Made by a program: the position numbers and the translations under genes. Shown piece after piece: positions 1 through 8,702 of a stretch of 64,000 nt of DNA. Below the pieces are notes generated by a model. That model was given only the letters and a program-made list of their open reading frames with translations. It searched no databases and was not told the origin of the DNA. Position 1 is the first letter of the stretch. Each line of letters opens with the position of its first letter. The DNA lies in contig NZ_JABBGH010000002.1 of assembly GCF_012927305.1 (NCBI RefSeq), positions 806,001 to 870,000 on the forward strand, given 5' to 3'. Source of the stretch: Hymenobacter polaris (lineage in GTDB: Bacteria > Bacteroidota > Bacteroidia > Cytophagales > Hymenobacteraceae).

Positions 1-2
1 TA

Positions 3-953
3 TTTATGGTAGTAGGTGGCGCCCTGTTCTTCTACTCCTTTGTGCAGGCTTACCCTAAGATGAATCCGCCCATCGCATCTATTCATGGCCACGCTATGGA
101 AAAGATGTTTTGGACGACGATGGTTGTCATCGGCATTGCCTTTGTGATTACCCACATCTTACTTTTTGTATACGCCTATAAGTATCAGCACCGCGATAAC
201 CGCCGGGCTTATTTCTTTTCGCACAACAATAAGATTGAGGTCATCTGGACAATTATCCCAGCCATTGTAATGGCTACGTTGATTTTTGCCGGTTGGAAAG
301 CTTGGACCCGCATTACCGGCCCAGCTCCTAAAGATGCAGTAGTGCTGGAAGTGATGGGCAAGCAGTTTAACTGGCTGGTGCGCTATCCCGGCCGCGACCT
401 AAAGCTAGGTGTAGTGAATTATCGCCTCATTGATGCTTCAAACGACTTTGGGTTTGACCTAAGCGATAAGGCATCGATGGATGACTTCACTGCTTCTGAG
501 ATTCACGTGCCCAAGGGCCATCCGGTACTTATTAAGATTCGCTCGCGCGATGTGTTGCACGCTGTTTACATGCCTCAATTCCGAGTGCAGATGTATGCAG
601 TGCCAGGTATGCCGACGCGCTTCTGGTTCACACCTACTACGACAACCGATGAGATGCGGGCCAAATTAGGCAATCCTGCCTTTAATTATGAGTTGGCTTG
701 CAACCAGATTTGTGGCCTAGGTCACAATGCCATGAAATTTATCATCGTAGTAGACGAGCCCGATGACTATCAAGCTTGGTTTGCCGCGCAAAAGCCAAAT
801 TCCCAGAACGCAGACCTCATGGCTTCTTTCAAGCAGATGAGCAAGCAAACCGGCCTAGGCCAAGGCGGAAGCCAGGAAGCTAGAAAGAGTTCTATCAATG
901 AAACGGGGGAGTCACCGGCTACTATGCCGCTATCCGCTCAATCCTCGCTTTAG
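3..953 (+). CDS. coxB: Cytochrome c oxidase subunit II, 5'-truncated by window edge
   Basis: Carries the CuA centre that takes electrons from cytochrome c and passes them to subunit I. The cupredoxin domain shows the CuA ligand set C232-x3-C236-x3-H240-x2-M243 (CNQICGLGHNAM) and the upstream ligand His near 185 (DVLHAVY), numbered from the ATG at position 6. Two membrane segments lie at about residues 33-55 and 80-98. The frame is already open at the first base, so the ATG at position 6 is probably internal and the true N-terminus lies outside the window. No heme c motif (CxxCH) is seen, so this is not a fused caa3-type subunit. coxA follows 39 bases downstream in the same operon. The identification is secure; the start is not visible. 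Confidence 0.95.
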   Translation, partial: FMVVGGALFFYSFVQAYPKMNPPIASIHGHAMEKMFWTTMVVIGIAFVITHILLFVYAYKYQHRDNRRAYFFSHNNKIEVIWTIIPAIVMATLIFAGWKAWTRITGPAPKDAVVLEVMGKQFNWLVRYPGRDLKLGVVNYRLIDASNDFGFDLSDKASMDDFTASEIHVPKGHPVLIKIRSRDVLHAVYMPQFRVQMYAVPGMPTRFWFTPTTTTDEMRAKLGNPAFNYELACNQICGLGHNAMKFIIVVDEPDDYQAWFAAQKPNSQNADLMASFKQMSKQTGLGQGGSQEARKSSINETGESPATMPLSAQSSL

Positions 954-992
954 GATTTTGGCCTTACATTTAAGTAATCAATAAACATTCAT

Positions 993-2858
993 ATGGCTAC
1001 TAACATGACTGGCTCATCGCAGGCGCAAGGAGGTATTGGCACCGCTGCGGCGCCAGCCACCACGCACGATGACCACCTGCACGAGCATGACCACCACGAC
1101 CAGCACTGGCTGTGGAAGTATGTGTTCAGCCAAGACCATAAAATGATTGCCCGTCAGTTCCTTATTACGGGGATGTTCTGGGCTATCGTAGGTGGCGCGC
1201 TATCTAGCTTGTTCCGTTTGCAATTAGGTTGGCCGCAGGCTACCCTAGGCTGGCTAGAGCCCATTTTAGGTAAGTGGGTAGTTGGCGGCAAAATCGCTCC
1301 CGAGTTTTACTTGGCCCTAGTGACGATGCACGGCACTATCATGGTGTTCTTCGTGCTAACGGCTGGTTTGTCAGGTACATTTTCCAACTTCCTGATTCCG
1401 CTGCAGGTTGGTGCCCGCGACATGGCCTCGGGCTTCATGAACATGCTTTCGTACTGGTTCTTTTTCCTGTCGAGCATCATCATGTTCAGCTCATTGTTCT
1501 TGGAAACGGGCCCGGCAGCTTCTGGTTGGACTATATACCCACCACTATCGGCGTTGCCGCAAGCCATTCCCGGCTCAGGTATGGGTATGACCATGTGGCT
1601 GGTGAGCATGGTGTTCTTCATCGTATCGCAGCTGCTGGGCGGAGTTAACTACGTAACGACAGTTATCAACCTGCGCACCCGCGGCATGAGCATGAGCAAG
1701 CTGCCGCTCACTATCTGGGCTTTCTTCCTTACGGCAATCCTTGGTATCCTATCGTTCCCAGTGCTGTTCTCGGCAGCTTTGCTGCTGGTGTTCGACCGCT
1801 CGTTTGGTACTTCATTCTTCCTTTCTGACATCTATATTGCTGGGCAGGCGCTACCCAATCAAGGTGGCTCGCCAGTGTTGTTCCAGCACTTGTTCTGGTT
1901 CCTAGGCCACCCCGAAGTATATATCGTAATTATGCCCGCCATGGGTATGGTGTCGGAGGTGCTAGCTACTAATGCTCGTAAGCCCATTTTTGGCTACCGC
2001 GCGATGATTGGCTCGCTGATTGGTATCTCGCTGCTGTCATTCGTAGTGTGGGCTCACCATATGTTTGTAACAGGTATGAATCCTTTCCTAGGGTCAGTAT
2101 TCATGTTCCTGACGCTTATTATTGCCGTACCGTCGGGGGTAAAGGTATTCAACTGGCTGGCTACGCTTTGGCGCGGTAATATTCGCTTCACGTCAGCTAT
2201 GCTGTTCGCCATTGGGTTTGTATCTCTGTTTATTTCGGGTGGCTTGACGGGTATCATCCTTGGCAATGCTACCCTTGATATTCAGATGCACAACACGTAC
2301 TTCGTGGTAGCGCACTTTCACTTGGTAATGGGTTCGTCGGCCTTCTTCGGCTTGTTTGCTGGGGTGTATCACTGGTTCCCAAAAATGTTTGGCCGTATGA
2401 TGGATGAGAAGCTGGGCTATATCCACTTCTGGCTCACGTTTGCTGGGGTATATCTGGTGTTCATGCCTATGCACTACGTTGGCATCGCTGGTTTCCCGCG
2501 CCGCTACTATGCTTGGACTGGTTTTGATGCTTTCTCGCAATTTGCTGATTTGAACAAGTTCATCTCGACGGCGGCCATTCTGGCCTTCTTCGCGCAATTC
2601 GTGTTCATCTTCAACTTCTTCTACAGCATCTTCCGGGGCCGTCGTGCTACCCAAAATCCCTGGAACTCAACAACTCTGGAGTGGACTACCCCGATTATTC
2701 CTGGCCACGGCAACTGGCCGGGTGAGATTCCGGCTGTGTACCGCTGGCCCTATGACTATAGCAAGCCTGGCTCTGATAAGGACTTCATTCCGCAGACCGT
2801 ACCGTATTCGGCTACACCGGAGTCGAACCTGCCTTATGAGCAGGAATTATCTGAATAG
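993..2858 (+). CDS. coxA: Cytochrome c oxidase subunit I (A1-type heme-copper oxidase)
   Basis: Catalytic subunit that reduces O2 to water at the heme a3-CuB centre and pumps protons. With 621 residues it matches the family. The CuB/tyrosine motif GHPEVY lies near residue 305, the HH pair of CuB near 354 and the heme-binding HFH region near 437. The glutamate of GHPEV places it in the A1 class, with a D-channel glutamate. The first 40 residues are polar and unusually histidine-rich (HLHEHDHHDQH) before the first helix; this may be a cytoplasmic metal-binding tail (inference). A strong terminator follows the stop codon, so coxB-coxA may form a transcription unit separable from the heme synthase genes downstream. 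Confidence 0.98.
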   Translation: MATNMTGSSQAQGGIGTAAAPATTHDDHLHEHDHHDQHWLWKYVFSQDHKMIARQFLITGMFWAIVGGALSSLFRLQLGWPQATLGWLEPILGKWVVGGKIAPEFYLALVTMHGTIMVFFVLTAGLSGTFSNFLIPLQVGARDMASGFMNMLSYWFFFLSSIIMFSSLFLETGPAASGWTIYPPLSALPQAIPGSGMGMTMWLVSMVFFIVSQLLGGVNYVTTVINLRTRGMSMSKLPLTIWAFFLTAILGILSFPVLFSAALLLVFDRSFGTSFFLSDIYIAGQALPNQGGSPVLFQHLFWFLGHPEVYIVIMPAMGMVSEVLATNARKPIFGYRAMIGSLIGISLLSFVVWAHHMFVTGMNPFLGSVFMFLTLIIAVPSGVKVFNWLATLWRGNIRFTSAMLFAIGFVSLFISGGLTGIILGNATLDIQMHNTYFVVAHFHLVMGSSAFFGLFAGVYHWFPKMFGRMMDEKLGYIHFWLTFAGVYLVFMPMHYVGIAGFPRRYYAWTGFDAFSQFADLNKFISTAAILAFFAQFVFIFNFFYSIFRGRRATQNPWNSTTLEWTTPIIPGHGNWPGEIPAVYRWPYDYSKPGSDKDFIPQTVPYSATPESNLPYEQELSE

Positions 2859-2880
2859 CTTTCGCTAAAACGAATGCCCT

Positions 2881-2917
2881 AAAACGGGCCGCCGCACGTC
2901 GGCGGCCCGTTTTTTTA
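2881..2917 (+). terminator. Intrinsic terminator after coxA
   Basis: A perfect 10-bp stem (ACGGGCCGCC / GGCGGCCCGT) with a 7-base loop is followed by a run of T. It lies 23 bases after the coxA stop and separates coxBA from the downstream ctaA-ctaB-coxC genes. Confidence 0.85.
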
Positions 2918-2973
2918 TAGTAAAAACCTTCCTTGCTCGAAGCGATTTGCGCGGCAATCTTGTTTACCCAGTT

Positions 2974-4122
2974 ATGTTAAAGAACCTAGGTTTCGTGCGC
3001 CGCTTTCGCTTTTGGAGCGGCTTAACGGTAGCAAGCGTGTACCTACTTATTCTGGTTGGCGGTGTGGTACGAGCAACTGGTTCGGGTATGGGATGCCCCG
3101 ATTGGCCTAAGTGCTTTGGGCAATGGGTGCCCCCCACCCAAGCCAGCCAATTACCGGCCAATTACAAGCAAGTGTATACGGCGCAACGGGTAGCTAAAAA
3201 TCAAAAACTAGCGCGCACTTTAGAGCATTTGGGATTTCGACAAGTAGCAGGTAACATCTTCGCCCATCCTACGCAGTATATCGATACCGATTTTAATGCC
3301 ACCAAAACCTGGATTGAGTACCTCAATCGCCTGTTGGGGGCTCTAATCGGCATTTTTGTTTTTGTAACAGCGGTGGTGGCGTTGCCTTATTGGCGGCACG
3401 ACCGGCCGGTATTTTGGCTGGCAGTGGCTAGCTGGCTGCTTACGGGGGTACAGGGCTGGCTAGGGTCGCTGGTAGTATCTACCAACCTGCTGCCCGTGAT
3501 GGTAACCGTGCACATGGGCCTAGCCCTGCTGATAGTGGGGCTATTGCTGTGTGCCGCTCATCGAGCGCGGTATGGCCGCGGTGAAGTACTGGCCCTAGAC
3601 GCCCCCGCCGAGCTAGAAACAACTGGTCAGCAACTCGACGATGAAACTCCTGCCATTACAGTTGGCTTGCGCTGGCTGGTGGGTGGGCTGCTGCTGCTAA
3701 GCTTTGGGCAGATTATCATTGGCACGCAGGTACGCGAGCAAATCGATTTGATAGCGGCGGCTCACAGCTACGCCCAGCGCTCAACATGGGTGGCGCAACT
3801 GGGCAACGTATTTGAATCGCACCGGACGCTGGCGGCTTTGGTAGTGCTGGCTAACGTAGTAGTGGGCTACTGGCTGTGGCAATTAGCTGAGCCCGCTATC
3901 CAACGGCTAGTAGGGCTGATGGGGCTACTGCTGGCAGTGGAGATGGCCGCGGGTATTTCGCTGGCTTACTTCGGGCTGCCGGCCTGGCTGCAGCCCGTGC
4001 ATCTAACTATTGCTACGCTGCTATTTGGAACCCAGTTTTTGTTGCTACTGGCCTTGCGGCGCCTAGCTGCGGCCAGCGGTCGGGCTATTGCTGCTACGCA
4101 GCTGGCGGCGCCAGTTAGCTAG
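2974..4122 (+). CDS. ctaA: Heme A synthase (COX15/CtaA family)
   Basis: Oxidises the C8 methyl of heme O to a formyl group, giving the heme A used by the adjacent oxidase. The 382-residue integral membrane protein starts with a typical CtaA first helix followed by VRATGSGMGCPDWPKC, the conserved loop with a cysteine pair. Histidine ligands fall in later helices (for example the VHMGLAL and VHLTIATL segments). A long polar stretch between helices 1 and 2 is usual for Bacteroidota CtaA. I chose ATG 2974; an in-frame TTG nine codons earlier could also be read but adds no membrane signal. ctaB follows 48 bases downstream. Confidence 0.93.
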   Translation: MLKNLGFVRRFRFWSGLTVASVYLLILVGGVVRATGSGMGCPDWPKCFGQWVPPTQASQLPANYKQVYTAQRVAKNQKLARTLEHLGFRQVAGNIFAHPTQYIDTDFNATKTWIEYLNRLLGALIGIFVFVTAVVALPYWRHDRPVFWLAVASWLLTGVQGWLGSLVVSTNLLPVMVTVHMGLALLIVGLLLCAAHRARYGRGEVLALDAPAELETTGQQLDDETPAITVGLRWLVGGLLLLSFGQIIIGTQVREQIDLIAAAHSYAQRSTWVAQLGNVFESHRTLAALVVLANVVVGYWLWQLAEPAIQRLVGLMGLLLAVEMAAGISLAYFGLPAWLQPVHLTIATLLFGTQFLLLLALRRLAAASGRAIAATQLAAPVS

Positions 4123-4148
4123 GTGCCCGCCCTAGGGGCAATGGGCCG

Positions 4149-4156
4149 TACCTTTG
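4149..4156 (+). promoter_or_regulatory. Possible -7 box (TACCTTTG) before ctaB
   Basis: TACCTTTG matches the Bacteroidota -7 consensus TAnnTTTG exactly and lies 14 bases before the ctaB ATG. No clear -33 TTG partner was seen, so a promoter here is only possible. Confidence 0.3.
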
Positions 4157-4170
4157 CAGCCGCAAATTAA

Positions 4171-5031
4171 ATGGGTTTAATGAACAAGGCGCGCGCCTAC
4201 TTTCAGCTGCTGAAATTTCGGCTTTCCTTCACGGTGGCCTTTTCAAGCGCGATGGGGTACTGGCTGGGAGCAACGGCGCCAACGTGGCCACGGGCCTTGC
4301 TTGTGCTACTAGGGGGGCTGCTGGTAACTGGCGCCGCCAACATCATCAATCAGGTTTTTGAGAAAGACCTAGATAAGTTGATGCACCGCACCGAAAACCG
4401 GCCGCTGCCCACCGGCCGCCTATCGGTAAGCGAGGCGTGGGGGTTTTGTGCCTTGCTGGCGGTAGCGGGCCTAGGGCTGCTGGCGTATTATTTCAATCCG
4501 CTCACGGCAGCCCTCTCGCTGCTCTCGCTTATCCTCTACGGGTTTATTTATACACCACTTAAAACCGTGTCGCCGGTGTGCGTGGCGGTAGGGGCTATCC
4601 CGGGTGGACTGCCGCCGCTTATTGGCTGGGTGGCGGCCACGGGGCACTTGGGTGTGGCGGCTTGGGTGCTGTTTGGTATTCAGTTTATGTGGCAGTTTCC
4701 GCACTTCTGGGCCATTGCCTGGGTGGCCGATGAAGACTACCGGCGCGCTGGTTTCAAAATGCTGCCCTCGCCTGGTAACCGCGATTTGCGCACGGCCTTC
4801 CAGATAATGACCTACACGGTGCTGTTGGTGCCGGTATCGCTGCTGCCGCTGGTGCTGGGCATCTCGGGGCGCGTGTCGGCGGGCATTGCGCTGGTGTGCG
4901 GGGTGTTGTTTACGCTGCTCACCGTGCAGCTCATGCGCACCCAAGACCGTAAGGCTGCGCTCAGTATCATGTTTGCTTCGTTCCTGTACCTGCCCATTGT
5001 GCAAATTGCGCTAGTGCTGGATAAAGTCTGA
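4171..5031 (+). CDS. ctaB: Protoheme IX farnesyltransferase (heme O synthase)
   Basis: UbiA-family prenyltransferase that adds a farnesyl group to heme B, producing heme O for CtaA. The 286-residue polytopic protein has the first aspartate-rich site NIINQVFEKDLDKLMHRT followed by RPLPTGRLS, the signature of heme O synthases, and multiple hydrophobic helices. The second polar site is around WVADEDYRRAGFKML. ATG 4171 is used; a second ATG at 4180 (MNKARAYF) is equally compatible. It sits between ctaA and the subunit III genes. Confidence 0.95.
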   Translation: MGLMNKARAYFQLLKFRLSFTVAFSSAMGYWLGATAPTWPRALLVLLGGLLVTGAANIINQVFEKDLDKLMHRTENRPLPTGRLSVSEAWGFCALLAVAGLGLLAYYFNPLTAALSLLSLILYGFIYTPLKTVSPVCVAVGAIPGGLPPLIGWVAATGHLGVAAWVLFGIQFMWQFPHFWAIAWVADEDYRRAGFKMLPSPGNRDLRTAFQIMTYTVLLVPVSLLPLVLGISGRVSAGIALVCGVLFTLLTVQLMRTQDRKAALSIMFASFLYLPIVQIALVLDKV

Positions 5032-5179
5032 TTTTGAAGCAATTATCCCTAGGGCATTATTCTGCAAAAAGACTGATTTAACGGAGTTAAACCTACCCGC
5101 AAGTTGTTAAACTAGCAACGTACTGTTCGTTTTCTAACCCCAAAGGCTGGCTGCTGGTAGTGGCTGGCTAAGTGCTACT

Positions 5180-5773
5180 ATGATGGACGCAACCCAAGAA
5201 CTCCCCGAAAAAGAAGTGGGCCTCGGCTGGCACCCCTACCGGGTGCTGCTGATACTGATGATTTTTAGTTTCTTCATGGTCTTTGCCGGCTGGACTAGCG
5301 GCTACATCGTGCGCCGCGATGAAGGCAACTGGCGCGAGTTCGACCTGCCCAATATTTTTATCTTGAGTACTGTCCTCGTCACTCTGAGCAGCGCTACCAT
5401 TCAGTGGGCTTATTACTCGGCTAAGAAGGACGAGCTGCGGCGCGTGCAGGTTGGGTTGGTCTTGACGCTGCTGCTGGGCCTAGGGTTCTTGGCCAGCCAG
5501 TGGGCCGCCTGGACCTACCTGGTGCATCAAACCAACACATACTTCGGCGGCGCCGATGCCAATCCATCGGGTTCGTTTCTGTACGTGCTTACGGGCTGGC
5601 ACGCTTTTCACATCATTTCGGGGCTGATATTCGTCGGCGTGGTTTTGAAGCGAAGCCTTAACTATCAGGTGCATTCGCGGGCTATGCTCTCGATTGGCAA
5701 TGGCGCTATCTACTGGCACTTCTTGGGCCTGCTTTGGTGGTACTTGTATTTGTTCCTACTTTTGAACCACTAA
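5180..5773 (+). CDS. Cytochrome c oxidase subunit III, first copy
   Basis: Heme-copper oxidase subunit III family, 197 residues with about five membrane helices. It shows the family pattern of a helix ending in GWHAFHIISGLIF and a C-terminal IYWHFLGLLWWYLYLFLLL. Subunit III stabilises subunit I and proton uptake. Two in-frame ATG codons sit side by side at 5180 and 5183. A second, longer subunit III gene follows 44 bases later; such tandem pairs are common in Bacteroidota oxidase operons. It is short because it lacks the two N-terminal helices of the seven-helix form. Confidence 0.9.
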   Translation: MMDATQELPEKEVGLGWHPYRVLLILMIFSFFMVFAGWTSGYIVRRDEGNWREFDLPNIFILSTVLVTLSSATIQWAYYSAKKDELRRVQVGLVLTLLLGLGFLASQWAAWTYLVHQTNTYFGGADANPSGSFLYVLTGWHAFHIISGLIFVGVVLKRSLNYQVHSRAMLSIGNGAIYWHFLGLLWWYLYLFLLLNH

Positions 5774-5817
5774 TAGGCTTTCTGGCGTAAAGCCAGCCGG
5801 TATTCCTGTTATCTGCT

Positions 5818-6594
5818 ATGGCCCAATCTACCACCCTGCAGCCCACGGCTGCTACCACCGACTTTGCCGACGCCCCGCGCTCCGGCACCTGGGATGGCGG
5901 CAACGAACCTTTCAGAGCGAGCTACGGCAAGCTGATGATGTGGTTTTTCCTGTTGTCGGACACGTTCACCTTTGGCGCGTTTCTGACGGCTTACGGCCTC
6001 ATCCGCCACAAGCACGGGGTATATACCGGGCCGGCTAAGGATTTCTTCTTCAGCACCGCCCACTGGCCGGTGCCGGAAAAAGTGTTTAACGCATTTCCCG
6101 GCTTCCACGGTGTCGATTTGCCCCTGGCCTTCGTGGCCTTGATGACGATGATTCTCATCTTCAGCTCGGTAACGATGGTGCTGGCCGTAGAAGCTGGCCA
6201 CCGCCTGGATAAAGCCGACGTGCAGAAATGGCTGTTGTGGACTATTTTATTCGGCTCGATGTTTCTGAGCAGCCAAGCCTGGGAGTGGAGCCACTTTATT
6301 GGCGGCCATGAGGAGCCTACCATTATGGCAGATGGTACCCGCTTTTTTGGCGCCAACCTGGCCATGAACCAGTACGGGCCGCCCTTGTTTGGTGACCTAT
6401 TCTTCTTCATCACTGGCTTCCACGGCACTCACGTATTCTCGGGCGTTATTCTGCTCATATGGTGCTTTATCGCCACTACCAACGGTACGTTTGAGAAGCG
6501 CGGCCACTACGAGATGATTGAGAAAATCGGCCTCTACTGGCACTTTGTAGATTTGGTGTGGGTGTTCGTATTCACCTTCTTTTACCTCGTTTAA
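5818..6594 (+). CDS. Cytochrome c oxidase subunit III, second copy
   Basis: Second subunit III homologue, 258 residues, with an extended first loop compared with its neighbour. Family landmarks are SQAWEWSHFI, the segment FFFITGFHGTHVFSGVILL and the C-terminal IGLYWHFVDLVWVFVFTFFYL. It and the preceding gene share the WHF...W C-terminal pattern, which suggests an old duplication. Subunit IV is encoded 75 bases downstream. Confidence 0.93.
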   Translation: MAQSTTLQPTAATTDFADAPRSGTWDGGNEPFRASYGKLMMWFFLLSDTFTFGAFLTAYGLIRHKHGVYTGPAKDFFFSTAHWPVPEKVFNAFPGFHGVDLPLAFVALMTMILIFSSVTMVLAVEAGHRLDKADVQKWLLWTILFGSMFLSSQAWEWSHFIGGHEEPTIMADGTRFFGANLAMNQYGPPLFGDLFFFITGFHGTHVFSGVILLIWCFIATTNGTFEKRGHYEMIEKIGLYWHFVDLVWVFVFTFFYLV

Positions 6595-6669
6595 TTGACC
6601 CGGTGGCTTGCGAGTGAGAGGTAAACCCTAGGGTAACTTCTTCCTAAATCACTATTTTGTATAAAAACT

Positions 6670-7023
6670 ATGTCTGCTAACCACGCTGAAGAACTCTCGC
6701 TGCATCCCGGCGAAATTGCCAAGCCGAACACCGGCTGGATTTGGAAGACGTTCTGGGTACTGGTTATTATTACGGCTTTCGAGTTCTTGATTGCCTTTAC
6801 CATGACTTCGCCCGGTCTGCGTACTTTCCGCAACAGCATCTTCATTGTAATGACGATTCTGAAGGCGTTTTTCATTGTGGGTGAGTTCATGCACCTCAAG
6901 CATGAAGTCAAGAGTCTTATCTGGACTATCCTCATCCCAACCGCGCTGCTGGTGTGGCTGGTAGTGGCGCTCGTAACCGAAGGCTCTTATGTGGGCGAGG
7001 TACTCTCGCACATGTTTAGCTAG
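6670..7023 (+). CDS. Cytochrome c oxidase subunit IV
   Basis: Small (117 residues) three-helix membrane protein of the bacterial COX4/CtaF-like family, an accessory subunit of the oxidase. Helices lie at about residues 20-42, 53-75 and 84-105, with the recognisable central segment AFFIVGEFMHLKHE. The gene ends 5 bases before the next start, so the two are probably translationally coupled. Confidence 0.88.
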   Translation: MSANHAEELSLHPGEIAKPNTGWIWKTFWVLVIITAFEFLIAFTMTSPGLRTFRNSIFIVMTILKAFFIVGEFMHLKHEVKSLIWTILIPTALLVWLVVALVTEGSYVGEVLSHMFS

Positions 7024-7028
7024 GCCTG

Positions 7029-7739
7029 ATGCGGCCGCGCCAGACGATTTTACTGGGCCTGCTTTTGCTGGTGCCGGTGCTGGCATTCCTTTTTCTGTAT
7101 AGCTTCGGCCGCAACCATTACGCGCTGCCAACCTACTTGCCCGTGCGGGCGGACTCGGTCCGCAGCGCGGCTGGGGGTTGGCAGCGCGATACTGTTTATC
7201 ACCAGGCTCGTTTGCCGCAGCTACTGGATGCGGCTGGTCACTTGAGTGCCGGGTTGCCCGGCGAATCCAAGGCCATTTACCTAGTGCAGGTGCTAACGGC
7301 CCCTAGGGTAGCGGGCGATGACGAGCCCGGCACCCGAGACTTGGCTCGCCTGCAGGAAACTTTTCGGACGCGCTCAGATGTGCGGCTGGCTACGTTAGTG
7401 CCCCTCGCCGCCGGCGAAACCACGGCACAGGCCGCCACCCGCTTGCAGCAGTTAAGCGAGCAATACGGCACTATTGCGGGCAAGTGGGCTTTTCTGGCGG
7501 CGCCAGCCGATACGCTGGCCCGCGTGGCCCGCTACGAACTGGGCCTCACCGCGCTGCGGCCCGAGCACCTGCCCTTCAACCCCAGTACCGAGCCGGGGAA
7601 CCTGCCAGCCGGTAGGTTGTTATTGCTAGACCGCAACCGCCACGTGCGGGGCTACTACGACGCCACCGACCGCCACGAGCTGGAGCGGCTAATTACGGAA
7701 CTCAACGTTTTGCTTTACATCTATGACCACTGCCACTGA
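7029..7739 (+). CDS. SCO1/SenC-like protein lacking the copper-binding CxxxC
   Basis: SCO proteins are membrane-anchored thioredoxin-fold proteins that deliver copper to the CuA site of subunit II. This 236-residue protein has the operon position, an N-terminal anchor (about residues 5-24), and C-terminal family features: GKWAFLAAP and LLLLDRNRHVRGYYDATD followed by a helix. The CxxxC copper motif normally found after the first strand is absent. The only cysteine is the penultimate residue (DHCH at the C-terminus). The protein therefore cannot bind copper in the classical way and may be structural, regulatory or decayed (inference). It overlaps the DUF420 gene by 17 bases. Confidence 0.7.
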   Translation: MRPRQTILLGLLLLVPVLAFLFLYSFGRNHYALPTYLPVRADSVRSAAGGWQRDTVYHQARLPQLLDAAGHLSAGLPGESKAIYLVQVLTAPRVAGDDEPGTRDLARLQETFRTRSDVRLATLVPLAAGETTAQAATRLQQLSEQYGTIAGKWAFLAAPADTLARVARYELGLTALRPEHLPFNPSTEPGNLPAGRLLLLDRNRHVRGYYDATDRHELERLITELNVLLYIYDHCH

Positions 7740-8304
7740 GCAGCTGCACCCGCCTACCCTGGAGCCTGGCGATTACACCAAATACAAAATTATTCTGGGT
7801 ACGCTAGGGGTGGTAGTGCCGGTACTGGTAGCCGTACTGTTCTACTACAAGAACATCTTTCGGATTGAGGGCGCGGGGCACTACCTGCGCATGTTGCCCG
7901 CCGTCAATGCGCTGCTTAACTCCCTCACGGCCTTGGCGCTGCTGGTGGGCTTTTACTTCATTCGCCAAAAGAACGTGGTAGCCCACCGCGCCGCCATGCT
8001 CACTGCCTTTGGTTTAGGCGGGCTATTCTTGCTGTCCTACGTGGCCTATCACTCGCAGGTCGAGAGCACGCACTACTTAGGCACTGGCGCCTTGCGCTAC
8101 GTCTATTTTGTGCTGTTATTGACCCATATCAGTCTGGCCGCCGTTACGGTAGGACTGGTGCTATTTACGCTCTACTTCGCCCTCACGGGGCAGTATACCA
8201 AGCACCAGCGCATTGCCCGCTGGACGTTTCCTATCTGGCTCTACGTGTCGGTAACGGGCGTTATCGTTTATTTCATGATTGCGCCCTATTACCCGGCTGC
8301 TTAG
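7723..8304 (+). CDS. DUF420 family membrane protein
   Basis: A 193-residue polytopic protein of the DUF420 (YozB-like) family, typically encoded with heme-copper oxidase genes and thought to help oxidase assembly. About five helices are visible. The conserved pattern of histidines in and near membrane segments (VVAHRAAML, YVAYHSQVESTHYLG, LTHISLA, KHQRIARWTFPIWLYVSVTG) is typical of the family. The start overlaps the preceding gene by 17 bases. Confidence 0.88.
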   Translation: MTTATEQLHPPTLEPGDYTKYKIILGTLGVVVPVLVAVLFYYKNIFRIEGAGHYLRMLPAVNALLNSLTALALLVGFYFIRQKNVVAHRAAMLTAFGLGGLFLLSYVAYHSQVESTHYLGTGALRYVYFVLLLTHISLAAVTVGLVLFTLYFALTGQYTKHQRIARWTFPIWLYVSVTGVIVYFMIAPYYPAA

Positions 8305-8338
8305 CCGTTGTATCTTTCATGTATTAAGCCCCCATAAT

Positions 8339-8581
8339 ATGAAAAAGCTTGTTTTGCTGCTTGCCCTCACGCTGCTCACCCTTGGCGGCCTGCGCCCGGC
8401 CCTAGCCCAGTGCGTGATGTGCAAGAGCCAGGTAGAGGCGGCCCGCGCCGAAAAAGACGACTACAACGTAGATGGCCTCAACAAAGGCATTGTGTATATG
8501 ATGACCGTGCCCTATCTGCTGATGGGCGCGGTAGGCTTCTTCTGGTACCGCCGTACCCATCCGAAGCCGAGCAAGAAATAG
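8339..8581 (+). CDS. Small CxxC membrane protein at the end of the oxidase operon
   Basis: An 80-residue protein with a signal-like N-terminus (MKKLVLLLALTLL to about residue 22), then QCVMCKSQVEAA with a CxxC pair, and a C-terminal membrane helix (about 49-68) ending in a basic tail. The ATG at 8339 is preferred over an upstream in-frame start because it begins exactly at the signal sequence. Similar small proteins are found at the end of oxidase operons in Cytophagales, with unknown function; a redox or metal-handling role is a guess from the CxxC. Confidence 0.75.
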   Translation: MKKLVLLLALTLLTLGGLRPALAQCVMCKSQVEAARAEKDDYNVDGLNKGIVYMMTVPYLLMGAVGFFWYRRTHPKPSKK

Positions 8582-8702
8582 CGGTTATTTTTAATGGTTT
8601 GGGGCCAGTCTGACGCGAATGCGCTAGGCTGGCTTTTTTCTTTGCAAGCCGGGTCGGCGTGCTTAGGGCACTTGCCTCGCTACCCCGCCCTCGCCCTTTT
8701 TG

